64,000 nt of DNA from Anopheles merus (Eukaryota; Arthropoda; Insecta; Diptera; Culicidae), in NCBI RefSeq assembly GCF_017562075.2, contig NC_054082.1:6419550-6483549 (forward strand), in the 5' to 3' direction. The notes under the pieces were generated by a model. That model ran no database searches. It worked only from the letters and a program-made list of their open reading frames with translations, and was not told the origin of the DNA. Shown here one piece after another: positions 1 through 12,810 of the stretch. Within the stretch, counting starts at the first letter, position 1. Each line of letters opens with the position of its first letter. The translations under genes were made by a program, and so were the position numbers.

Positions 1-720
1 GCGTCTATCTAACCTAATTTTCTGATCGCGAACCATCTTGTATGTTTTATTCTCTTTTGTGACGACAATATGGGAAAAGCAAGACTTCTGGTTCGTCTCC
101 AAAATAGTCTCCAACAAGCTGAATGGTTTAGTGACGAAAGCAACCTTACGAATTAAAGTCACTTTAATGTTTTATCAAAAAACGGGCTGAATGGCAGGTT
201 CTTTAAACCTGAGAATGGCCTCAATAATCTTATTTGCTGCATATAAGACTATCTTCAAATTCGGATCTTTAGGGTAGCTCTGACAGCTCATATTAATAAT
301 GAAATCTATTTGAGCATGATAATGACCGTTTCCATTTATTGGTAGCCATACACGATGAAACGCACTTTTATCAGGAGTACAAAAATAGGTATATTTAGGG
401 AGATTATTGCCATTGCTACATGCGTTTCTGATATATCACCATCACCGTGTAAACAGACAGAACTCATGCGACGTTTTTTCTACGTCGTAATCATTGATAT
501 TTTCTCCATCACATCGTGTAATTATATCGCTCAGGCCGCCCACTAGCCACACAAGAAGAGGCGTGTAACATTCACTTGAGTTGATTACGAAAGACTGGAG
601 TAAAGGAACTGCAGTAATTACAGTGTGCGAAAATTAGAAAGATGACGATAACGCTGAAATAGATCGCGCCATGATCCTCTATCTTCCTGCTCGTCCAAAT
701 CCGCTGCACAGTATCACCAA
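1..720 (-). pseudogene. Possible decayed or unrecognised gene fragment
   Basis: Read on the minus strand from about 640 down to 185, one frame stays open for roughly 150 codons except for two TGA codons, separated only by a TGG, near 435-445. Another frame is then open for nearly 60 codons to the window edge. The conceptual product is Cys-containing and not low-complexity. A hydrophobic stretch resembling a signal peptide (IYFSVIVIFLIFAHC) lies just upstream at about 610-660 in a third frame. No family was recognised and no clean splice model restores one frame. It could be a pseudogene, a fast-evolving multi-exon gene, or chance in AT-rich DNA. Confidence 0.2.
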
Positions 721-1915
721 TTAAGGCACCCTCAAAACAAATGTGCAGTTTAATCAACGTTCGCTTCGCTCCTCTGTAATGGGCCAAGGTGGGGCCAATG
801 CGTCTAAGTCGCCAAAGCGATCGAGTCGAGCATGGGCATCACATGGTTTTCCGTGGGAAATGGTAGCCAAATAGCCATCACCCCCTTTGATGAAGATAAA
901 GTGAAGAATCTTTAAGAATAGTGCTTTTCACATCGGCGTAGACAATTGCACGATTCTTATCGTCCACAATTCACTCGGGCCGCTTCTCATCGACGCGCAC
1001 GTACGTTCACGGTTCACCTCATTGTCTGTGACCGTGAAGTGTATGTGTGTGTGTGTGGTTGTGTGTGTGTGTGCGAATTCCACGGCGAAAAGTAATTACG
1101 CGCCGTTGCACCATCCCCAATCCAGGGGGCGCTCTATGCTCACCCGTTGGGAAAGGGGAAGAGCGAGAAGATGAAGATTTATTTACACCAAGGCCCGAGG
1201 TGGAAGCTCCGTGAAAGATAAGCAAACATGAACTATCGCACCCGATCTTGAACTACATTTCTCCGCATTTCATGTGGGAGGAAGTGGAAACCATAGACCG
1301 TAGTTGGTAACAGACCTTTCCTGTCCTGACCAGTTTGGCCAACGTTTGGCCGGCCAGAGTACCGCAACACACAAAAACCCCGAGCGGCGAAAAGTTTTCG
1401 CGTGTTGAGGGGGGTTTGAGTTTTTCTGTAAAGTGTATCATGTTTCATGATGCCTTACATGTAAGAGAGTTTTCAATCGTACCAGTACACAGTTCCGAGA
1501 ATCAATAAGCAACGGCAAAGAAGATTGTTCTAGTGTGTGTTTGTTGTGCTGTTCGTGCCGGGTGGAAAGCAATTTCCAGGGAATTGTTTTTACAGCTTCA
1601 TCCGCAGCACTAACTCCGCACCATCCGAGGCTGTTGTGCTGTGCTGTGTACTTGTGAGGGGGCTGTCGGGGCGGACTTTCGCCTGGAACTTTTCAGAAGG
1701 CATAATTAAAACTATTCGGTAGCAAAGCACGATTCTTTTGCGCAAACTTTCCCCAAGGATGCAATTAGTCGTTGCTGCGAATCATTTGCAGAGGTTTGAA
1801 GAAATCAATTTAGGTACATTTAAGAACAGGGCAAAACGGAAGCTCAACATGATGATCACTTTACACCGAAAATAGTTTGAAAGCGTTTGATCGTTTCTTT
1901 TCTTGCTACTTTCAG
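721..1915. other. Upstream region of the cadherin gene, no gene seen
   Basis: No supported coding sequence. It contains a short GT/TG run near 1040-1075. It ends in a good splice acceptor, a T-rich tract followed by TTTCAG at 1910-1915, 42 bases before the cadherin ATG. This suggests the start codon lies in an exon preceded by an intron and at least one untranslated exon further upstream. The first exon and promoter were not located. Confidence 0.5.
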
Positions 1916-1957
1916 ACACCTGTAAATGCTCACTGACGTGCGGAAAACCGCTCGGAC

Positions 1958-4900
1958 ATGGAACAGAATCGCTCAACCGATAAGCTACAGATGGAAATAC
2001 TCAAGCGAACCGTCTGCCGGCTCAAACCGTCGGCCCACCGGTTAGACTCAACTGGTAGATCTCATTCCTTCACGCAGCTAGTGCTCTGCCTCATCCTAAG
2101 CGCCACCCTGGTCAGCTGCAACCGTGCGCCAGTGTTTCTGATCGACGATCATGCGGAAATAGTTATACGATTGAGGGAGTTCCCCGAGACGCCGGTGGGG
2201 ACGCTGATCTACCGGCTGCGCGGGTACGATGCGGATGGCGATCCGCTTACCTTTGGCGTGCAGAAGAGTGCCGACAGCCACATCATAAGACTGAAACAGA
2301 ACACTTCCAGCGAAGCGTTCGTCTACCTCAACCACGAGCTCGACCGGGAGGCACGCGAAGAGTACACGCTCATCCTAACGCTCACCGATGGGCGGCTCGG
2401 CGAGGGTAACTTCGTGACGCAGAGCTTCCTGCTGCTGGTGGAAGATATCAACGATAATGAGCCGATCTTTAAACCGTTCGCCTCGGTGCTGGAGGTAGCG
2501 GAGGACAGTCCGCCGGGGATTTTGACCACGCTGGAGGCCGTCGATAAGGACGAGGGTGCGTACGGGCAGGTCGTGTACTACATCCAAGGGTTGAGCGAAG
2601 AGAACAACGTGTTTTCGATCTCCACTTCCAATGGGAAGGGTGTGGTACGGCTGGCCCGAGCGCTGGACTACGAGCGGCAACATTTCTATCACATCAATGT
2701 GCTGGCAGTGGACCGGGCGATACAGGTATGAGGACATGGGGATATAGGGGAAGAATGTTGGAGACAGTGAGGTAATATAATCCGTTTCTATCGTACAAAA
2801 GGGGAGGATCAACACTGGAACTGCAGCACTGCTCGTGAGAGTGAAGGACGTGGAGGACCAGCCGCCCGAGTTTCTGGTGACGCAACCGGTGGTACGAATA
2901 TCCGAGGATGCTCCAATTGGAACGGAAGTGATGCGAGGTAATTGGAATGAATTAGGTCATCCCAATCCTGATCACACTAAAGCATGATCTATTCTCTTTC
3001 AATAGTCAAAGCTGTGGATGGTGATCGAGGAATCAACAATCGAATTATTTACGGAATTTCAAACAACGGCAGTGAGCTGTTTGAGATTGATCGGTTGAAG
3101 GGTTCACTGCGTACGAAACAGAAGCTCGACAGAGAGGACTCCAAGAATCCCATCAACGGTGCTTTCATACTGGAAGTGGTTGCGATTGAAGAGAGCAAGC
3201 TACAGGTAAGCAATTGTGATATCTAATACTATATTCAACTTTAGTGACTTTAACGTTTTACTGCTCTTCTATTGACAGCCTGCGCCTTCCTCAACAATGG
3301 AGATCACCGTGATCGTGACGGATGTGAACGACGAAATTCCACGCTTCCGAAGCGACGGCTATGAGTGTGAGATTGGCGAGAACGCACAGGAGAACACGCT
3401 GGCCCGGTTCATCGACGGCAGCCTCAACGAGGTGTTTGACTACGATCAGGGTAAAAACGGCACGTTTCGACTGTCGCTCCAGCCACCGAGTGACATCTTC
3501 GAGGTGATTCCAAAGCGAGCGATCAACGAGGCCACATTCGGGTTGCGTGTGAAGGACCCGTCCATGCTCGATTACGAACGGGTGCGGGAGCTTTCCCTCA
3601 CAGTGGTGGCGAGTGAGGTTGAGTCCGCGGGTCGTACCAGTACCGCCCAGATACGGGTGGTCGTGCTGGATCAGAACGATAACTTTCCCGAGTTTTCACA
3701 GCCCGTCTACGAAATTGATGTACCGGAGAATGTGACAGCCGGTACGGTGCTGGTGCAGCTACAAGCAACGGACAGTGATTCGGGCCTGTTCGGCACGGAG
3801 GGTGTACGGTACACGAACCTGACTGGCAGTATCTCGAGCTTTCTCCATCTGGATCCACACGCTGGCACGGTGACGCTGATGGCATCGGAGAGTCCCGTGT
3901 TTGATCGTGAAATCATCCAAAAGCACTACCTCTCGGTGGAGGCCCGCGATAATGGCGGTCGGGGCAATCGGAACACGGTGCCACTGATACTGAACGTGCT
4001 CGATGTGAACGACAATGCCCCAGCGTTTGTGCAGAAGCGGTACGAGGTGCGACTGAAGGAGAATGCGTTTGAGTTTGAGTCCCCGATCGTGGTGGAAGCG
4101 CGCGATAGCGACCTAGAAGGCTCGCCGAACAGTGCGGTAGAGTATCGGTTGATTGGTGCTCACCATTCCGACTACTTCAATGTGGAAAAGCGCACGGGAA
4201 GACTCTCAGTGCGTGAAGCAGTTGACTTTGAACGGTTGGAAAGTAGTGGCGGCAGTGGTGACACGCGAACCATTGCACTTACCATTGAGGCGGCGGATGG
4301 TGGGGAGCCACCGCTGACTGCCCAGGTCGAGGTGACGGTGTACGTGCAGGACGTGAACGATTATGCGCCCGTTTTTCTGGAGTCACAGTACGCGATCGTC
4401 ATACCGGAGGACACACCGAGCGGGTTGCCCGTGCTGCGAGTGACCGCGATGGATGGGGATGGTTCTTTTCCCAACCACCACGTCACGTACCGGATACAGC
4501 AGGGTGGTGATGGTAGGTTCGTAATAGGAGCTAGTACAGGCGAGATATCGATCACGCACGGTGCCTCACTGGATCCGAATCTGCTCGCGCCCGATGCGCT
4601 GGGTTCGGGGTCAACGTACGTGCTGGAGGTGTTCGCTACCGATGGTGGCAATGGAGATCAGCAGCTGCAAGGATCCTGTCTGGTGAACGTAACGATCACT
4701 GATGTTAACAATAAGCCACCGTACTTTGTCGGCCCAACGGCGGTGGCTGTGCGTGAGAATACGCCCGTCGGCACCGAGGTGTACCGGCTGATGGCCACCG
4801 ATCCGGACGAGGGTGCAATGCTGCGGTACTACATCGATCGAAGCCTGTCGGAGGGCAAGACTGAGGAGGGTGCACTGGTGAAGCTGGACGATTATGACTT

Positions 4901-7900
4901 TGCGGCGGCCTTCATACTGAACGAAACGAATGGACTGCTCAAGGTAAGCAAGATCTTGCTCAATATTTCCACACGAAGCTCAGCTATTCACGCCTCATTC
5001 AACAGATAGCGAAGCTGCTGGATCGCGAGAAGATTGCCGAAATCAAGCTGGCCTGCGTGGTGGAGGACGTAGCGGCCGAGCGGGGTGACCAGATGGCAAA
5101 CACCTTCCTCAAGATCACGGTGCTCGACGAGAACGACAACAATCCCAAGTTCCGCAAACCGTTCTACAAACACTCGATTGCGGAAAACAGTCAGTACGGT
5201 GTGGCGGTATGCACGGTGGTGGCCGAGGATGCCGATCAGAACAAAACGGTCAAGTACAGCTTGGAAGGGGAGAAGGGTGTGCTGGAGCTGCTGCACGTTG
5301 ATGACGAGACGGGGGAGATAGTGGTGCGGAATCGGATCGATCACGAAGAGTACAGTTGGTTGAACTTCTCGGTACGGGCTGCTGATACGGGCACGCCGCC
5401 GAGAGCGTCCTTTGTGGAGGTGTTCGTGCAGGTGCTGGATGAGAACGACAACAATCCATACTTTGTGGACAGCGTGAACGATTACTACGTGTCGGAGAAT
5501 GCAAGCGTGGGGGCGGAGATAGCGATCATACTGGCGAAGGATCTAGATTCTGGGGATTTCGGACGCATCACGTACATACTGGATCGTGTTAGCTCGAAGG
5601 TAGGGTTGGGAAATTAAGAAACTTGAAGTTTGATTAACACATGAACTGTAATTGCAGGAGAAGTTTAACATTGATCCGGAAAAAGGAATACTCCGAGTAG
5701 CGGGAGCATTGGATCGGGAAGATACAGCTGAGTATATGTTGGCAGTAGAGGCATGGGATAATTATCCTTACGGTTATCTCAATGGGGAAAGTCGCAATGC
5801 TTTTAAGCACATTCTGTAAGTCAAATCCAGGTACAATGCTTCGACTTCAAGATGTTTAACCAATTTTCTTCATAAAAGGATACACGTGCTGGACGACAAT
5901 GACAACGTTCCCGTAATACAGAAACCTTCCGGGTGTAGTATGATCACCGAGTATCACAACATCAACGATCCGATCGTGAAGCTGCGGGCAACCGATGCGG
6001 ACGACCCAACCAATGGAAACGGTCAACTGAGCTTCGACATTGTGGACCCCTCGGGGATATTCTACATCCAGCAGGTGTCGGCCCAGTACGCAGAAATATA
6101 TTCCCGCGGTCCGCTAAAGAATCTGCACGGCAACTACACGCTGGAGCTGATAGTGAGCGATCATGGCGCCGTACCGAACACGGCCCGAGAGTCGGTGGAC
6201 ATCTGTGTGACAGATTTTAACGACCATGCGCCAGTGTTTGTGGTCCCCAGTGGAAATACAACCGTGAAGGTGTTTGAGGTATGATAGGGCATAACGGAAT
6301 GGTTTCTTCGTATGGTGACATTAATTGTGAATTTCTTTCTCTCAGAACACAACGGTCGGTAAGCCGTTCTTTCAAGTGCACGCGTACGATGAAGATGTCG
6401 GCGAAAATGCGATTGTACGCTACCGACTGAAGATGGACACGATGGGCAACTTTCGCAAGTTTTCCCTGGATAAGGAGACGGGCGAGCTTAGCCTCGCTGC
6501 GCCTCTCGATCGCGAGCAGCAGATGATGTACGATCTGCGCATCGAAGCGTACGATCAGGGTATACCGACACCGCTCAGCAGTACGGTCGATCTGATCGTG
6601 TACGTGCGGGACGTCAACGACAATCTACCTCAGTTTTTGCTCAAGGAAATCAGTCTTAACTTTACGGAGCACATGACACCGGGCGCGGAAAGAATACGCC
6701 TGCCCGACACGGTCGACCAGGACTATCTGGACCCGCTGGACGGTCCGGCGGCGAGTGTGGTTTGCTACTACATCGTGCACGGCAACGAGGATGGACACTT
6801 TGCACTGGATCCAGTGACACACGATCTAAAGGTATGTGAAAGGAAGAGGGAGGGCTTTAAAAAGGAGAGAAGTGTTGTAAACAATTTTCGAAATCATCGT
6901 TTTAGGTGGAAAAAGAGCTCGATCGGGAGAAGAAATCTCTGTACAAGCTGCACATTAAGGCGACGGAGGAGTGCACGAACGCGAATCTATCGTCGGACAC
7001 TACAGGTCACTCGGGCAATCTCCTAAAGGCTACGGTGTACATAAACGACATCAATGACAACTCGCCAGTGTTTGAGTCGAAAATATTCACCGGCGGCATC
7101 TCAACGTCGTCGCTGTTCGGTGCCACCATTCTGCAGCTGCAGGTGAGCAGTCGAAGAAATGAGACAGATAAAACAGTCCCCAGTATACTTACGACGGATT
7201 TCCCAACAGGCCACGGACGAAGACGATGGAGTGAACGGATTGGTTCGGTACTACCGGCACGGCGAGGTGCGGAAAACGCTTGCCGAGGGGTTGGACGATT
7301 TGCGCAGCGATCCGTTCCTGGTCGAGGCGGACACGGGCAAAGTGTTGCTGAACTTTTTCCCCCAGAAGTCGATGCGCGGCTACTTTGACTTTTCCGTGCT
7401 GGCGAACGATTCGTACGGCTGCCATGATCGGGCGCACGTGTTCATCTATCTGATACGGGAGGATCAGCGGGTAAAGTTCATACTGCGCCAACGGCCGTCC
7501 GAGATTCGCCACAACATTCATAGTTTTCGGGAGTAAGTGGGGCTGGGAAGGGAAGGTTTGAAGGGTTAGTACTTACTCTGGATGTGATTGTTGCAGGATC
7601 TTGAGCAATGTGAGTGGATGCATCGTGAACATTGACGATATACGGGTGCACGAGAATCCGGACGGTTCGGTTGATAGGACCAAGAGCGACATGTTTATGC
7701 ATCTGGTTGATCAGAAGAACAACTCCGTGCTGGAGGTACATCAGGTGCTGCAGTTGCTGGATACGCACGTGGAGAAGCTTGATCGATTATTTAAGGTGAG
7801 TTGGAGGTGGCGAGCCGAGATCTACACTGCCTACAATCATTTCGGATTTCGGAACTGATGCTCTCGTTGCAGGAATTCAACGTCCTAGACACTCAAGCGT

Positions 7901-8468
7901 CGGAGCTGATCCAAACGGCTGAGATGGACGAGCTGTCCGTCAACATAATATGGCTGTTTGTGACCAACATTTTGCTCGGCGCGCTGCTGATCGTTGTAAT
8001 AGGACTGTCGATCTCACAGCGTTTATCCTACCGCAGACAGCTACGGGCAGCGAAGATAGCTGCCTTTGGTAAGCGCTTCCCTTTGAAGTCTCCTCACAAC
8101 ACCTCTTCCCTCCTAACGCTCGATTGCTCGTCACAGGCTCCACAGGTCCTAGTCGCATGTACCAGGAAGTGCTCGGCGCCGTACCGAACACGAACAAACA
8201 CAGCATGAAGGGCAGCAACCCGATCTGGATCGGCAGCGGCACACTGGAGGGCGAATGGGCGAAGGACGAGTTCGACAAATGCAAGGATGCGATCGACGCA
8301 CAGTACGAACGATCGCTCAGCTCGGGCTTCTTCATCGACAACTGTCTGCAGTACGAGGCCCGGAAGGGTCTCGCCGGGGCCGAAGCGAACAACGCCGCCA
8401 ACTATCAGCTGAAACGGGACAGCGAGACGACACTGTGCGCCCGGAACTTGGAAACGACCGAACTGTAA
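1958..8468 (+). CDS. Nonclassical cadherin (Cad87A/Cad88C/CDH23-like)
   Basis: Exons in phase: 1958-2725, 2802-2937, 3006-3205, 3279-4943, 5006-5599, 5658-5815, 5879-6278, 6346-6831, 6906-7142, 7210-7532, 7597-7795, 7873-8068, 8137-8468, about 1,897 residues. A hydrophobic signal segment lies near residues 37-54. At least 13 calcium-binding linkers of the DxNDNxP type follow (DINDNEP, QNDNFP, VNDNAP, ENDNNP twice and others), giving about 14 cadherin repeats. A membrane-proximal domain precedes one membrane span near residues 1746-1770. The cytoplasmic tail is about 127 residues and ends in ETTEL, a class I PDZ ligand. There are no catenin-binding sequences, so it is not a classical cadherin. 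By family it mediates calcium-dependent adhesion at the cell surface. The exact Drosophila orthologue (Cad86C, Cad87A or Cad88C) is uncertain. One repeat-rich exon is 1,665 bases. A fragment of a Cad99C-like gene is less likely. Confidence 0.93.
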
Positions 8469-8534
8469 ATATAGCATCATCTGTGTACATACGATACCTT
8501 TTTCCTCCACTCCATCTCCATCGCGTATCGCGTC

Positions 8535-8540
8535 AATAAA
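8535..8540 (+). terminator. Cadherin polyadenylation signal
   Basis: A canonical AATAAA lies 67 bases after the cadherin stop codon, within an A-rich stretch. It is the first such signal downstream and makes a short 3' UTR likely. Confidence 0.7.
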
Positions 8541-9809
8541 ATAGAACGAAATGAAAAATAAAAACCACAGGCCAGTTTATCGACATTCACAGTGGAGAGC
8601 CACAGATAAGATTTATTACCAATGCTGTATCGCGAATACTTGCTCCCAGGTCTACTTTACCCAGGAATAAGGGGAGGGGCCTGAATGGGGTGGGGGGCAA
8701 AGGGAGTTATTGTTCACAGTTGATCCAAAAATTAACACACCCCAACATTCACTGCCTTTGCTTACAGGGCTACCTACTACTACTGGCATTACTCCTTCCG
8801 TGTGAACCTCCTCGATTCGCGCGGATTTTATGCTTTCGTAACGCTTAACGGTTAAATTGGTCCTTTGACTCGTGTGTCTATTGTTAGTGGCTTACACAGC
8901 CCCAGGTTTTTCATTGTGCTACCACATAGGGGGAGGGGGGGGGGAGAGAAAGAGAAAAAACAGCTTTGCTAGCGGGTGGGTCGTTAGCGGACCTCATCCA
9001 CCTACCTGCTTCTTCCCCTGCTACAGTAACGGTCTTGTACACCGTTTCGCACTTATCGTGATTAATGGAGTCAAATCTAAATCTTCGTCGATTAAATCGC
9101 TCTCGATTTACGGTCGTCCATTTAATTTCCTATGGTGGAAGGGTACTATTATCGCGGGGGGGGGGGGGGGGGGGGAGGCAGGGGAAGAAGGGCGAGACTA
9201 ATCTTCGCGGGCATCTCCCAAAATGCGTACACTCACCGGAGAAAGACCCACTTCAAAGTGGAAGCTTGGGAACCATTTCATCCTCTACAAAACAACGTGC
9301 GGCCGGAACAAAACGAAGGAAAAGAGTTATAAAACAACAGGATTCCAACAGGATTGTGCTTCAGCTTCTCTTCGTCCATCAGCAACGTCAGGAGAACGGA
9401 GGGAAAAGATAACCCGACCGCGGGTTGTAAGATTTTCTTTGCGGAGAGGGAGGGGGGAGGGGCTATAAATAAAGCGCTTGGGCGTTGGGGTTGTTAATCA
9501 GCTTAACACTCTTTGCCGAGGCGCGGTGGCTCCGTGTGGTCGGCCGAATGTAACTTACGTATACTTGTGGGGAGAGGTGGGCAACACAAAAACGAGAACA
9601 TCCATATCTTGCCTCAGTGCCTCTGCCGCTCGGTGAGGGTTTTTTGTGACAGGCCCGCCGAGATGAAGTCGTGGAATGACACACACCTTCGGTCAGCGGT
9701 TCAGCTACTGCTGCTGCTGCTGCTGCTACGCACACGGTGCACGGTGGGCAAATTAATTTACGAGATTTGCAATCTCCACTTCATAAAAACACACACACAC
9801 ACGCACACT

Positions 9810-9907
<98 letters not shown>

Positions 9908-10215
9908 CTAGACGGTGAAACACACAGCGTGAGGTTTTTCCAATTTCCCTATCAACCACGCTGTACCTCGCTGTTCCTCGCACTAATCTAGGCTAGGAGC
10001 TTAAAAGACTTCATTTCCCATTTGCAACGTCTTTTCGCTGGAGCACACTTTAGCCCCCCCATCGTTCCGTGTCTCGTGTGTGTGTGTGTGTGTGTGTGTG
10101 TCTGTGCTCCTATTTACAGTTCCTCTACCGATTGGCACGATCGGGCCCGCGGTCGGTGGTGGCGCGACGCACGATTCGATCCACCGAGCGCCCGACCGAG
10201 CTCGTGCAGCTGCTG
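8541..10215. other. Intergenic region between two convergent genes
   Basis: No coding sequence was supported. It holds G runs at about 8932-8944 and 9157-9176, a TG/GT run near 10077-10101 and a long AG microsatellite. A minus-strand AATAAA at 8612-8617 could end a long 3' UTR of the tachykinin-type receptor. In that case the two transcripts would finish within about 100 bases of each other. That link is inference. Confidence 0.4.
9813..9904. repeat. (AG)n microsatellite, about 92 bases
   Basis: An uninterrupted AG dinucleotide array seen directly. It creates spurious Arg-Glu or Ser-Leu reading frames on the two strands, which are not genes. Confidence 0.98.
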
Positions 10216-11972
10216 CTAATCCTTCGGCCGGCCCGGTCCGGCCGGTGGGTTGCTGTCCGCCGGGGACGCACAGCACAGGCTGGTGGTTTGATTCAGCATC
10301 TGGCTCGTCAGCATTGTGTTCACCCGTCGCATGGGACCTGCAACGAAACGAAAGGGCAACCACCGACACAGCGTGGTAGAATGGTTGAAACGCGAGATTA
10401 AGATCGTTGCCGCTGCGGCATCGAGCGGGGTATGGAAATAAATCGATTAGGCAATGCTTACCGGTTTGCCATTTCCGCTGTCCGGTGGGCGACTGGGAAC
10501 CGTTGTACAGAAACGACCGCTCCGTATCTGCCGTGGAAAGCGAACAACAACGAAAACGCGCGTTAAGAGTGTGATTAGCCCCGAAAGACATTCGCCCCAT
10601 TTGAAAAACGAGCCGCAAAATGCACACCATTTCTTACTATTCGCAGGTGGTCCGGCGAGCCGGAGCACGAGTAGCGGGACGTACCGGTGCGCCGGTGGCT
10701 GCTGGCACTGTCCGGGGTGACGCGCACGAACGGGCAGCAGCGGAAGAACTGCTGGAAGCCACGCCGGAACCTGTGCGGACCGAGACAGACGCGTGTAATT
10801 GTAAACCAGCAATCTAGCATCAGATCCGGTGCATCCTTACCGCAGGTTCATCCAGCAGTAGATGATGGGATTGTACATGGAGTTGCTCATCGCGAGCCAG
10901 TAGATCGCCAGGTACACCTCCTGGATGTACGGTTTCTTGGTCAGCTCCGGATAGTAGGACGTGAGGATGAAGTAGATTTGAAACGGCAGCCAGCAGACGG
11001 CAAAGATTATCACCACAATCATCATCATCTTAACGACCTGTCGCGGCGTCGCGGTTCCATTCGGTGGCGTGTGGTGGAAGGCCGGATGGGCATGGAAAAT
11101 GGAAATAAAATACGACATTAGCTACGCCCTTTAGCTAATGAGTGTGTCTGCCGCGCCCGAGGGAAAGCGTGTCGTGAGAGTCGGTAAGAGAAATAGGACC
11201 GAGAAGCGGGACCATTGCCCAGGCCCAACCAACGTCAAGAATGACGAGATGGGGAGTCAAAACTTCGTTCCCTTCGGTCTTTCGGTTGTAACTGTCCCGT
11301 GTTTTGTCGGGTGTAATTCAAACGTGCTCATTTTGATGATGGAAAGTTCAATCATTAGATGCTGAAGTTTCGTACCGCCCTTCCCTCTACCTCTCCTCAA
11401 AAAAAAAACCGCTCAAAACTCGGGAAAAACTTTGTCCATTTCGAAGCGACCGGGCGAACGGACCCGAAGTTCCCGGGAAATGAAACGGCCGTACTTTGCT
11501 ACGTACCCGCCGTTTGCTTTTGATGTTGTCCAGCTGCCTCTGCGTGCATTCGCCGATGCTCTTCGAGCCCCACAGCTCCAGCCCGACCCGGGCGTACGTG
11601 TACGTCATCGAGCCGATCGGTAGGAAGTAGGTGAGCAGCATGAACACGATGTTGTACCTGCCGAAAATGCCGCACAAAACCAAACCGCTCTCTTTAGATG
11701 CACTCAAACACACGTACACAAGAACACTACTTACATATACTCCTGTCGCGAATGGTTCGAGGGACCGTCGGGCCATTCGGCGTAGCACAGGATGTGGTCC
11801 TTCATCGGGTAGGTGGTGAAGAAGAGCAGCGACGGGCAGGAGATGATCGTGCCGACGATCCAGATGCTGGCCGCCACGCACAGCGTCGCCTTCTTGCCCA
11901 TGCGAGGCTTCAGCGGGTTCATGATGGCAACATACCTTGTTGGTTTTGGAGCGAGGGAGTTTGAAGGGAGAG

Positions 11973-12018
<46 letters not shown>

Positions 12019-12749
12019 TGAAGGCGTATGCATGTTTGTTGGGTTAGGTTTCTGGTTTTGACTTCAAACAAGAAGCTGAGGCCCAAACTTCTGCAACGGA
12101 CGGGTTGCAGAGCACCCGTAGATAAGGGTATTGGGTGCACAGCAATACCTCAACATACCTCAATACACTCTTGCACCCTTGCGCAGAAATAAACACAGAC
12201 ACACGTACAGAATGTAGTTGAACCATTCCAGCGGGAAGCTGAAAGTCCAGACCAAGTCCAACTATTAAATTAGTACAATTGCATTACTGCCCCGGCAGCC
12301 TGGTTTAGCGAATGATTTAATCATCCGCATGGAGTTGGAGCATTTTCTGCCCGTGGACCAGCGTACAACGCTTCCGGGCCATTGGAGAGATTGGTTTCTT
12401 GTTGAAATTAGTTTTGGGCCACAGCCCCAAACCCCTAAACCGGCGGCACCAAGCACTGAAACCGAATCTACGAGGCTGCATCCTCGTTCCTTCCTCCCCC
12501 AAAAAAACAGGACGATAAGCGAAATGAACATGTTTGGTGAATAGGACAGCAGGAAAAAAAACAACCGGGCAGCACAACCCATGCAAAGGAACAAGGAAAA
12601 CTAATAATTGTGCATTCTGCTTAAAAGCGTTCGTTGCACCGCTGGCTGGGCCGGGCTGGCGATGGGAGATGGTTTCATCTAATTGTCCTAATTAAATATT
12701 CATCACTCGAGCTGTGCGAGACGAGAGCTCCAGGACCCAAAAGGAGCTA

Positions 12750-12810
<61 letters not shown>

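Noticed and set aside
9513..9983. Arg-Glu and Ser-Leu rich open frames on both strands
   Set aside because: They come from the AG microsatellite at 9813-9904.
10638..10638. An alternative donor ending receptor exon 7 at GTAAGA
   Set aside because: It is a better-looking donor but puts the next exon out of frame. The donor after 10628 restores the conserved RND-T-F-LY tail.
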